DNA of 64,000 nt. It comes from Adiantum capillus-veneris. Its lineage: Eukaryota; Streptophyta; Polypodiopsida; Polypodiales; Pteridaceae. This document shows, one piece after another, positions 22,284-30,596 of the stretch. Under the pieces are notes generated by a model that saw nothing but the letters and a program-made list of their open reading frames with translations, did not search any database and was not told the DNA's origin. Within the stretch, counting starts at the first letter, position 1; each line of letters opens with the position of its first letter. The stretch is taken from contig CM043971.1 of NCBI GenBank assembly GCA_014529385.2, forward strand, positions 53,789,209 through 53,853,208, written 5' to 3'. The translations under genes were made by a program, and so were the position numbers.

Positions 22284-23438
22284 AAACAACGCAATGAAAG
22301 AGCAATACGAATAAACGCAGTCAGTATAACAGAAATGGATAATGACAAAGAAGAACCCATCATTGAATGCAAAGTAGGAACCAACCAAATCAAAGCCAGA
22401 GCACTATTGGATTCTGGAGCTCAAACTAACCTACTTTCACTCAGTTTGTACAGACAATTGACAAATGACACTAAATTACAAACTGCCAAGCAAGAGTTAA
22501 AGAGTTACTCTGAGAATTCAATCAAAACTGTCAGATGCACAGTTTTACATATACAGATTAACCAGTATGTGTATCCTCATATGTTTTACGTGGTTGAAGA
22601 CCAAGCTACACAACATCCATTATTGCTAGGACAACCATGGCATAAGCAATACAATGCAATGATTCACTGGAGTTCTAAATCAATGCTTATCAAATACGAA
22701 GGTGAAAGTCAATCAGTTAAGTTCACCAAAGGAGCAGAGCCAACTCCAAAGGAAGAATCCAAGAACAAAGATAAACAACAACCAGAGAAAAAGAAGAAGC
22801 AATGGAAACCAAAAGTTTCTATACAAATGGATTGCTCTTCGACGAGGAACTCTCAACATTGGATAAGGAAGACAAGCAATAATATAACAGCTCAACCTTG
22901 GGAAAAAACGGAGTCAACGTTGGTATGGAGACCAAAAAAGGTTGTGCCAGAGAACACAAAGGTGGAAAACAGAGTCTTCAATACCAGACAACAGAGTGAT
23001 TCCAGACAATCAAGGACAGTGAAACAGATCTGGATTCCAAAGAAGTTCATGACGACACAAAGCTATAGCAAGAAAATTTGGATCCCAAGAATTTGTAAAC
23101 AGGAACTCCCTTCAGTACAATCCACGAAAACTCCTAGGTATTTCAAGGCGAGGAAATCAACACAAAGAACAAAGCAGGTTTGGGTCGCAAAGAGTTTGTG
23201 GCAAGCACAAGTGAAGCGGAAGCAGATTTGGATTGTGAAAAAGAACAACAAGGTAAAGAAGAATCCATCTACTGATTCTACTACTGAAGTGCCAAAACCA
23301 ACCCAAAACCCAACCACCAATCCTTCAATCAAACAAAGAGCAGCTTTATTGGAAAGACTGTTGTATCATCGCTCTGCAATTGCATTGGGAACTTATGACC
23401 AAAACAACTACAATGCTTCGCCCCCAGACACTTCATAG
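22284..23438 (+). CDS. Element D: second retropepsin (PR2) with W-x-P-K repeats
   Basis: The frame continues from integrase past the TAG. The first ATG is 22335, giving 367 residues. Residues 20-115 form a second retropepsin: ARALLDSGAQTNLLS (catalytic Asp26, codon 22410) and HPLLLGQPWHKQYNAMIHW. The D-S-G is intact, unlike the upstream protease. Residues 135-320 are strongly basic and carry six tryptophan motifs, at W157, W198, W233, W249, W283 and W299 (QWKPK, VWRPKK, IWIPKK, IWIPR, VWVAK, IWIVK). The same order occurs in element A. The ORF could be read by stop suppression after integrase or as a separate protein. A role in particle maturation is inference. Confidence 0.8.
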   Translation, partial: KQRNERAIRINAVSITEMDNDKEEPIIECKVGTNQIKARALLDSGAQTNLLSLSLYRQLTNDTKLQTAKQELKSYSENSIKTVRCTVLHIQINQYVYPHMFYVVEDQATQHPLLLGQPWHKQYNAMIHWSSKSMLIKYEGESQSVKFTKGAEPTPKEESKNKDKQQPEKKKKQWKPKVSIQMDCSSTRNSQHWIRKTSNNITAQPWEKTESTLVWRPKKVVPENTKVENRVFNTRQQSDSRQSRTVKQIWIPKKFMTTQSYSKKIWIPRICKQELPSVQSTKTPRYFKARKSTQRTKQVWVAKSLWQAQVKRKQIWIVKKNNKVKKNPSTDSTTEVPKPTQNPTTNPSIKQRAALLERLLYHRSAIALGTYDQNNYNASPPDTS

Positions 23439-23454
23439 TCGTCCAGGAGGACTC

Positions 23455-23472
23455 AGACTAGGAGGGGGGGAA
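23455..23472 (+). other. Internal polypurine tract
   Basis: GACTAGGAGGGGGGGAAG lies about 17 bp after the PR2 stop and resembles the terminal PPT. In element A a PPT lies at the equivalent place but directly abuts LTR-like sequence. In D, 6.1 kb of accessory sequence follows instead. Confidence 0.55.
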
Positions 23473-24270
23473 GTATACAGGTATACAGGAGCTACAAAGC
23501 AGCTACAAGCGACAAAAAACAAAGAAAAACAAAAAATTATATTACAAGGGCAATGTCTTACATGATTTTGCAATTTTTATGTTTGATTGCGGATATTGAT
23601 AATATTTATGCCCTTATATACCTTGTTTTGCAACAAGAAGAGATCAAATGATGAATTTGGGTTTTTAGACGTGTAAATATCACTAAATAAGAGTGTTTTT
23701 GGAGCTAAAAAGTGAAAAAAAGTGGTAATCCAAGTCCAAAAATCACACATAAGTGTATATTCATATACATAGGGTTACCAGCTATTTATTGTGTATGTTT
23801 GGAAATTTTTGGCTTCAATTTGCTATTTTCCTTTATTTTTTATGATTTTCTTGATAAAAGTAAAAGAAAAATAAAAAAGCAGGTGAAACAAGATCAGAAA
23901 AAAGAAAAGAATAGATGGTGATGATCCTAATGACAAGGGCAACCCATGGTAAAAATTGAGTACAATTCGGGAAAAGTTGTTGAAAGCCCGAAATGACAGA
24001 ATTTTGGCAAAGTGGACAGATTTCTCAGAAACAGGTCAAACGGAGTCCAAATTGAGAAATTTCAAATCCTAAAGTGCATTTCATGACGAGATAGGAGCAC
24101 ATGTCAAATTTGGTAACAAGTGATCCGGGAAGTCCGAAGTTAAGTATTTTTCACATCACTTTCAAGCTCATTTCCACTATTACCTTCTTGGAGAGAGCAA
24201 AGAGCACACAGGAGCATCCAACCTTCTACAGCCTTCTACGACTGCTACGAGAGCTCAGAGGACACCAGAC
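23473..24270 (+). promoter_or_regulatory. Candidate internal promoter region of accessory cassette
   Basis: This is A/T-rich non-coding sequence with a TATA-like CTTATATACC near 23611. It lies about 660 bp upstream of the mini-exon ATG at 24271. The equivalent region of element I (57600-58367) has GTGTATATACT near 57746 about 615 bp before its mini-exon, and similar T-rich and A-rich blocks in the same order. No ORF of note is present. Confidence 0.4.
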
Positions 24271-24277
24271 ATGAGAG
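24271..24277 (+). CDS. Candidate mini-exon ATGAGAG with splice donor
   Basis: GACATGAGAG is followed by GT at 24278. Element I has GACATGAGGG followed by GTAAGT at the same relative place (58368). Spliced to the acceptor at 26256, the 7 nt encode Met-Arg plus one base and join in frame with the ATG at 26262. Conservation of the ATG, the phase and the donor between two diverged elements is the main support. Confidence 0.5.
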
Positions 24278-26256
24278 GTAGACTCGTTGCCATAAGCTTT
24301 TGATGTTTATCATTAACTTTTGTCGCGAAAACTGACCAAAACCAAGAAACAAGAGCAGACGGGGAATGCGGTAGAATGCTAGGTAGTGGCACAACCGCCT
24401 AACCAAACCTTGCAAGAACTTATAGGTGGGTTACCCTAGTATAGAAGATGGGTTTCTAACACTCAAAGCTCGAGAAAGAACGACTAGAAAAACCCTAGGT
24501 CAACAGAGCCTGCAAGAGGCAAACAGGAAAAAGTTGTCGAAACGACACAAAACTTCTCAGGTAGCTTAACAACATCGAGGGCAATGCAACCATGGAGTAT
24601 CTCCAGGTTTGGACCACCAAAAGTAGGTCGAAACAACCGATTCGGTTGCGGACACACAAAGCGTCATTTTGGCATAACGGCTGAAATTGACGACCGAATG
24701 AAATGAAACTTCACAAGCAGCTTCAAATATACATGGATGACTTATGTTTGCAAGCAAAACCCAAAAGAAAGCTGATTCACTTACCGATGGTGAAAAAGAC
24801 GCTTTCGGGCAACCAAAAGGAGAAAGATGGAGAACGAGGAGCCAAAGTAAAGTTCAACCAAATAGATGGCTTCACAACATATCCAATGAGCTGGAAATGC
24901 AACTCTCGAGAAGAAAAGTTGAAGAAATTCAACTCCAAGGCAAAAAGACGACTTCGGAGACTGAAATGCCTATAAGGGGGCTTTTTAGCTAAACTGATGA
25001 CTTTTTAAGTTGAAAACTAGTTTGCAGGGCTTAAGGCACTAGCACAAAGCATTCTTTGCACAAAAAGACCAACATTTCAAGAAAAGACATCATACGCGTA
25101 TGATGTCTCACAGCATGAATTTCACATGCATTTCAACATTTGAGTGCATAGCCTCATTCCACATGTTAATCACATCCTATGAACCAAGTATCATGAGAAT
25201 TGGAGTTAGAAAACCCAAGGAAAACCAAAAAGACGCAAAGTAGGCCATAAAATTGATTTTTGGTTTTAATTTTGTCAAAATAAATCCAAACTCATTGAAA
25301 CTTTGTAGGATTGTTGATTAACACATCTACAAGCTATCTGGAACCAAAAAGCACCATTTTGACACAAAAGACATCATACGCGTATAATGTCTATTTGCAC
25401 TTACAGAGCCAAAACTGCTCATTTGTCATCATACATCCATTATATATATCTAATACATGCTACATATGAAATTTGGAACCATTTGGTCAAGAGGATCATC
25501 CCATTAGGCCAATTGAGGAAAAATCCTTCACGTAAAGCCTATTTTTGGCCCAAATCCAACATACTCAAGTCCAAACCAAGATTTGAGTAGGAACAGTCCT
25601 TCACTAGTACATGGGGAGTCCACAGAACCAATCCCATGCAAAATTGATGAAAAAGACATCATACGCGTATAATGTCTCCAGAGCCATTTTTAACCCAAAA
25701 TCTATCCAAACTTCATAAATCCACTGAATAAGCCTATCTAAAGCCAAATCCAAGCTTATAGAGAAATTTGGTCCAAAAATACACTAAAAGACATCATACG
25801 CGTATGATGTCTCACTATGTGATTTTGGCACCTCAGGGCTTCAACCACCAAACAGAAGTGATCTACATGCCATTTGAAAGTGAACCACCAAGTTTTATCC
25901 AATTTGGATCCTAAAATCCAAGTCCCTTTCAAAATTTTGCCAAGAGCCGGAACTAGACTAAACTGGCCAAAACTTGACCAAATGGTATCCAAACTCAAAT
26001 CCAAGCATATGATAATCATGTATACACTATCAGCTACAAGCACAACCAATATGAAGTCATTCTGACACAAAAGACATCATACGCGTATGATGTCTCCAGC
26101 ATGATTTTGAGCCCATTTTGCATATTTTTTCACCTACCTTGCATCCTTAGGCCCTGAATAGCTCATGTTTCAATTTTCAAGTCATTTGAATAGTTAAAAG
26201 CTTCATTTCGGCTTTCAGTACTAAAAAGACGCTAACTTTTGAAATTGGAGTTACAG
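24278..26256 (+). other. Predicted intron upstream of accessory ORF
   Basis: The donor is GTAGAC at 24278. A GCTAACT branch-point-like motif is at 26231-26237, 21 nt before the TTACAG acceptor ending at 26256. The 1,979-bp stretch has no credible long ORF, is U-rich towards its end, and contains five palindrome copies. A 23-base exact copy of the RT YMDD-coding segment lies at 24725-24747. Confidence 0.5.
25086..26094. repeat. Palindrome cluster 2 (five copies)
   Basis: Copies lie at 25086-25107, 25370-25391, 25655-25676, 25790-25811 and 26073-26094, with the same sequence as cluster 1. Copies 1, 4 and 5 are perfect. Copies 2 and 3 carry the same right-arm change seen in cluster 1. Spacing is 284, 285, 135 and 283 bp. 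All five are preceded by AAAA. Parts of the spacers resemble those of cluster 1 (CAAATTGATGAAAAA-type context at 13340 and 25640). Confidence 0.97.
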
Positions 26257-26261
26257 GATCC

Positions 26262-27710
26262 ATGGATTCCGCCAAGTCATCGGCAACGAAGAGAAAAAGA
26301 CCGACAATCAAAGATGCTCTTGCAGAAGCGGAACCCTTTGACATTCCAGCAGAAACCTTCAAGCCAACCAAAACTTTGGTGGAGGAAGCAGTATTGGAGA
26401 AAGAGGGAATAAAGATCTACCAGGGGACTTTCAGAGATCCTCAAGGGCAAGCGGTGGATGTACCGATGATTCCACAGGAATTGGTAGATTATAGCAGGTC
26501 AGAAGACATCAGCAGATACCTGGAAAGGGCAGACTTGCACAGTTTCTTCACCTCGAGACCATCAGGTGTGGATACAAGAAGAGTGTACGAGTTGGCAACA
26601 TCCATTCAGAAGGATGGAAAAGCCACATTGACAGCCATGGATGGAGAGAAAGTAGAAGTACAGATCACTCCACAACTCATTGTAGACGCATTGAAGCTAC
26701 ACAACAAAGGGAGCTCGGTCAGGGAAAGAAGGGAGGCCATAGAGGTCTATGGGCCCAAGAAGCAAAATGCAACCTATGGAGATATGGCGGACCCAAGAGC
26801 GGCAACCCTTTGCCGACTATACAACCAATTTCTTCATGTTTGCAGTAAAAGACCGCAAAAGTATACGACACCACCCCATGCCATTGCGACCACCATCACA
26901 TGAGCATTAAAGAGCAATATGCCAAAAGAGGTGAATTACGCTTAACACATCCACGAGCAAGTAATTGCCATGCACAACGAGAAGCCAAAGTACATAGGAG
27001 GAGCGGAAATTTTGACAAGAATAGCTTATGAAGCTATTGGAGCTAGAGATCAGTGGCCAAAGGTTCCCTCCCAGAATGAGTGGCTTAGAGAAGCCGATGA
27101 GGAGGAAGAACAGCCCAAAGTATCCAAGAGGGCATCCACAAGAGCATGCCGGAAACTAGAAGTAGTTTCAGAACTTGCAGAGGATGTGGACGAGCCGCTT
27201 AAGAAGAAAGTAAAGAAGAAGGTTGCTCCCAAGCAAACCAAAAGTCAGAAAGCGGCAAGAATGGAAAGACTAGTGGAGCAGTTTAGAGCGGAAAGAGCTC
27301 TAAAGGGTGACTTTGAAGAAAAGTGGGTGCCAGACCCCACTAAAGTTGGAACTAGCTCAGCCAGGCCACATACTGATCAATACGATCAATATATTAAAGC
27401 TTATGAGGAGTCAGAGGCTATTCTGGAGCAGCAACCTGTCGAGACATACACTGAAGAGGAGGTACAACAATTAAAAACTGAGCTGAAAAAAGACGACAAG
27501 GGGAAAAGGAAAGTAGATGAGTCTACTAAGCCTCAAGAGAAAGATGGGCAAGCCGACAAAGGGAAAGCCAAGGAAGCTGAGGAGAGATATCCCTCTATGA
27601 CTGATGTACCAAGCCCTAAGAAGACGGAAAAAATTGTGGAGCAGACCACAGTAGAGGTGGACACAGATGATTTGGAAAAGCCAAGGCCGAGACCAAAGAA
27701 AAGAAGATAG
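26262..27710 (+). pseudogene. Element D accessory ORF, N-terminal domain
   Basis: ATG 26262 (GATCCATGGA) opens a frame broken by TGA 26901-26903 and TAA 26943-26945 but continuing to 27710. Residues about 30-260 form a globular domain (IKIYQGTFRDPQG, RRVYELATSIQKDG, MDGEKVEVQITPQLIVDALKL, LYNQFLHVC, PPHAIATTIT, GGAEILTRIAYEAIG). This pattern resembles the plant retroelement domain PF20167 (Transposase_32); that match is my inference from the pattern, not a search. Element I encodes the same domain (59776-60650). A Lys/Glu-rich linker follows. There is no signal peptide or membrane segment, so an envelope role is unlikely. Confidence 0.7.
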
Positions 27711-28660
27711 ATCCAGTTCAGCAAAAGAGAAATGATTATGAAGATCTAGTAGAGATAGGATACACCGAAGAAGAGGCCCTTGAGGCAGTTTATGGGATCA
27801 CCCTACAAAAACAAGATGAACGGAGAGGAACGGAGGAAAAAACAAAGAGTAAAAAAGAAAGTGAAGAGAAACTGGACAAACCGAAAGTACTACAAGAGCC
27901 AAAGCCAGTGGAGGTGGTGGCGGAAAGAGCTTTAGAGTTGACAGATGATGATGAAAAAGACATGCACATGGTGCATGAACTGCTGAGCAAGATAAAAGAA
28001 AGGTCCAAGGCAAAGGAAGTAGAGATTGAGACAGCCAAACAAAGGGAAGCAGAGTTGCAGAGAAAATTAGAGAATGCTATGACTGAATCTGAAAGTCATA
28101 AAGCATCACTCTATGACGCGGAAAACGAGAGAGACGGCTTGATACTCCAGCTAGCCGAGGCTTCAAGAGAAGTAACAAGTGCACAGGAAGCAAGGGAGCG
28201 GATAGAGGATGAGTTGGAGGCGGCCAAGGATGAGCTCATTGAGCTAAGGGAGAGAGTCGAGATCCAAGAAAGAACAATCACTAGACTCAGGACTACCCCT
28301 AGAGCTAGCAGAGCAGGAACCAAACAAGAGGGAGCTATCATACCAGCTTTGGAAGACCAGGTTCGAAGCTTACAAAGAGAGCTGAGATTAGAGCAAGTGC
28401 AAAGGTTGCACATTGCGGAGGGATCATTGGCCGCAAAGGAGAGGCTCACATTAGAAAATCAAACACTACGGACAGAGAATGAGGCCCTCCGCAAACAGCT
28501 CCAAGATCTACAAGAGCAACAAAGAAGAGAGACAGAGACACCACAAGAAGAATCAGGTGGAGCAGCCATAGAGCTACCAGAAACTGGAGAGGCAACCACA
28601 ATTGAAGATCCAGCCCCAGCTCAAGAGGTAGCCTCGACTTCAAGAATCTCTGAAGAATAA
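27710..28660 (+). pseudogene. Element D accessory ORF, UBA-like motif and coiled coil
   Basis: Coding sense shifts to a second frame at about 27710, probably through an indel. It opens with NDYEDLVEIGYTEEEALEAVYGIT, which has the spacing of a UBA helix pair (LVEMGF-type). After an acidic linker, residues from 27908 to 28600 are an almost unbroken heptad-rich coiled coil (AKQREAELQRKLENAM, ERIEDELEAAKDELIELRER, LENQTLRTENEALRKQLQDL). This suggests a dimer. TAA at 28658-28660 precedes the C-terminal domain in the same frame. Confidence 0.65.
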
Positions 28661-29536
28661 GAACAAAGGTTCCATGACCAAATAGAAAAGTCAGCAGAGG
28701 AGAGTGCCAAGGCGGAAATGGAATGGGAGAGGAGACTCCTAATCTCCATTAGACTTCAGGGACTAGACACAAAAGTGCTCCATGAACAGTGGATGCAACC
28801 CAGCCTGCCTTTCCCTTTGATGAAATTTGAAGTGCTAAAGACAAAAAAGAGAATAGAGGAGGAGCAGTATGTCGCTCGTTACGAAGGTGACATCACAAAG
28901 GAGGAACAATCAAAGAAGATAGTAGATTCACAACCTAGATGGAGGAAAGGTTGGCTGAACAAATACCCAGCCTACCTCATCTACTTGGTGGAGGCACCAA
29001 AGGAGATTCGGGAGGATGCAACCTTCTGCCCGGTGCCAAGAGTCAGAAACTGGAAAGAGCATGGCAGGATTGCAGAAAAGAAGCCAAATTGGCTTAATTA
29101 TCCCAGGATGCCAGGACCAAAGGCAGGAGAGAGAATAGGTAAAGCCTACATGGTGAAAACCCTAACGGGCACCATCAAGCTCTTTACTGGCTCTCCTGAC
29201 CTTTCATGTCAGATGCTCAAGAAAATCTGCAGGACTCTCTTAGCTTGCATTGAAGTGTTCGCGCCAGATAAAGCCACGACCTCGAGTCTACTATCGACGG
29301 CCGACACAGTGACTGATATGATGTACGATCTTTCATTGCAGCCTTCTCCAAAAGTGTTACACCTCCTATACCAAAGGATTATGTTTTTGCCTAGCTTCCA
29401 CATGCAAACATTCGAAGAAGCTTTCTACACCGGCTTTTTCACCCACGAAAGCAAAATATTCGGCCCAACCTTGACCATCGGCAACCTACGATACGAATCA
29501 CATTTGCAGATGCTCAAGACGACAGGACTTTATTGA
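28661..29536 (+). CDS. Element D accessory ORF, C-terminal domain
   Basis: The same frame continues after TAA 28658-28660; the first ATG is 28718. About 270 residues follow: WERRLLISIRLQGLD, QWMQPSLPFPLMKFEVL, PRWRKGWLNKYPAYLIYLVEAPKE, then a helical, Leu-rich end (LKKICRTLLACIEVFAPDK, VLHLLYQRIMFLPSFHM). Element I keeps the first 100 residues (MDWELRVL ... SLPYPLIKVELL ... NKNPRYLILFTRAPQKD) and then stops at its LTR. I do not recognise the family. It ends 35 bp before the terminal PPT. Confidence 0.65.
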   Translation, partial: EQRFHDQIEKSAEESAKAEMEWERRLLISIRLQGLDTKVLHEQWMQPSLPFPLMKFEVLKTKKRIEEEQYVARYEGDITKEEQSKKIVDSQPRWRKGWLNKYPAYLIYLVEAPKEIREDATFCPVPRVRNWKEHGRIAEKKPNWLNYPRMPGPKAGERIGKAYMVKTLTGTIKLFTGSPDLSCQMLKKICRTLLACIEVFAPDKATTSSLLSTADTVTDMMYDLSLQPSPKVLHLLYQRIMFLPSFHMQTFEEAFYTGFFTHESKIFGPTLTIGNLRYESHLQMLKTTGLY

Positions 29537-29573
29537 CGAAGCATAAAAAGTCATGTCAGGGACGACATGAACG

Positions 29574-29586
29574 CGGAAGGGGGGAG
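29574..29586 (+). other. Terminal polypurine tract of element D
   Basis: GCGGAAGGGGGGAG immediately precedes the TG of the 3' LTR. Confidence 0.88.
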
Positions 29587-29868
29587 TGTTGAGCCAGCAG
29601 AGGATCACACCCACATTTTTGCTCACACTCATCATTTTGTAACCATTGATTGTAATAAATGTCTTTCCGACATTAATTTTGATTTGAGCCATTCATTAAG
29701 TAATGGGACTCAATTGAGTTTCCAGCTTGTAATCCCGAAGTAATTTCACTTGCTGATGTAATTAGTTAGAGATGTTCTCACCTCCAAGGCTGAGGTATAA
29801 AAGCCAAAGTTTTTGTAACCTAAGGGGGATTATTAATCAAAGTGAGTTTTTGAGCGCCGTGACTGTGT

Positions 29869-29967
<99 letters not shown>

Positions 29968-30591
29968 TTATCTACTTGCTACGCGAGCTACGGAGCCGCC
30001 ATTGGAGAAGCGACACCGCCATTGTTTTAGCAACGGCGAGAGCTACGCACAGATACCAAGAGTGCGCGCTATCGGCTTCTATGTGTGGTAAGTTCCTACG
30101 AGCTTCGGTGTGAGTTTTCTTCCAACTCGTGTGTCGGAATGGAGCGTGCAGCATATCTATAGAACCACAACGAGTAGAGCTACACATTAGTACCATCATG
30201 GTCAAGTTTCGATCACCTGTATTTTTTGGCCTGTCTTCATATGCGTTTACCACACGGAGTGGTTATAGGTTGATTTTGCAGTTCAAGTCTTTAGGGTGTT
30301 GTTCTTACCTAGTGTATAGACTTCCCCTTGAGTTTGAGATCGATTCGATGATTCTAGATCTTGTTTAGTATAGCATTCGTTCGTAGTACGAATTTCAGTC
30401 ACTTGCGTATTTTAGAACTTAGATTTGATTTCCTTAGTAGTGATTGTCATTAGAAGGTCGAGTAGGTGATTTGACACCCACCTAGTTGTTTCCATGCGCC
30501 TGCGGGTCAAGCTCCGTCCTCGTCTGACAAATTCTGTTGTTGGTTGAGTTCTCGCTATTTAGCTTCCGCTAGCGGCGTAACCGCCTTAACA
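29587..30591 (+). repeat. Element D 3' LTR
   Basis: It is collinear with 11416-12403, with TATAAAAG at 29796-29803 and (GA)n at 29871-29965. It ends CCTTAACA and is followed by TTGAG. Confidence 0.95.
29871..29965. repeat. (GA)n microsatellite in 3' LTR
   Basis: It is 95 bp of GA repeat at the same LTR position as 11700-11776. Confidence 0.98.
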
Positions 30592-30596
30592 TTGAG
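30592..30596 (+). repeat. Target-site duplication TTGAG (right) of element D
   Basis: It directly follows the terminal CA of the 3' LTR and matches 11411-11415. Confidence 0.93.

Larger units (their letters stand above)
11416..30591 (+). mobile_element. Element D: 19.2-kb Ty3/gypsy retrotransposon with accessory cassette
   Basis: Two LTRs (988 and 1005 bp) begin TGTTGAGCC and end in ACA, flanked by TTGAG. A tRNA-Asp PBS follows the 5' LTR, and a PPT (GGAAGGGGGGAG) precedes the 3' LTR. The order is leader with palindromes, gag, PR1, RT, RNase H, duplicated H2C2, integrase, PR2 with W-x-P-K repeats, internal PPT, second palindrome region, accessory ORF. By eye the LTRs differ at about 20 positions outside the GA tract, roughly 2 percent, so insertion was recent relative to its neighbours. 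The number of stops in the coding region is about what that age predicts. tRNA-Asp priming and the lack of a chromodomain place it near the Athila/Tat side of Ty3/gypsy. Confidence 0.95.

Noticed and set aside
24703-24992. Possible second RT fragment because of the peptide IYMDDLC
   Set aside because: Only 23 bases match the RT gene. Flanking sequence has no RT blocks and lies in the predicted intron.
27690-27715. Programmed ribosomal frameshift in the accessory ORF
   Set aside because: The A/G-rich run could slip, but the copy has other damaging changes and there is no evidence that the shift is conserved. A simple indel is more likely.
26262-29536. Envelope-like gene of element D
   Set aside because: No signal peptide, transmembrane segment or furin-type site is visible. 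The protein is mostly charged coiled coil and soluble domains.
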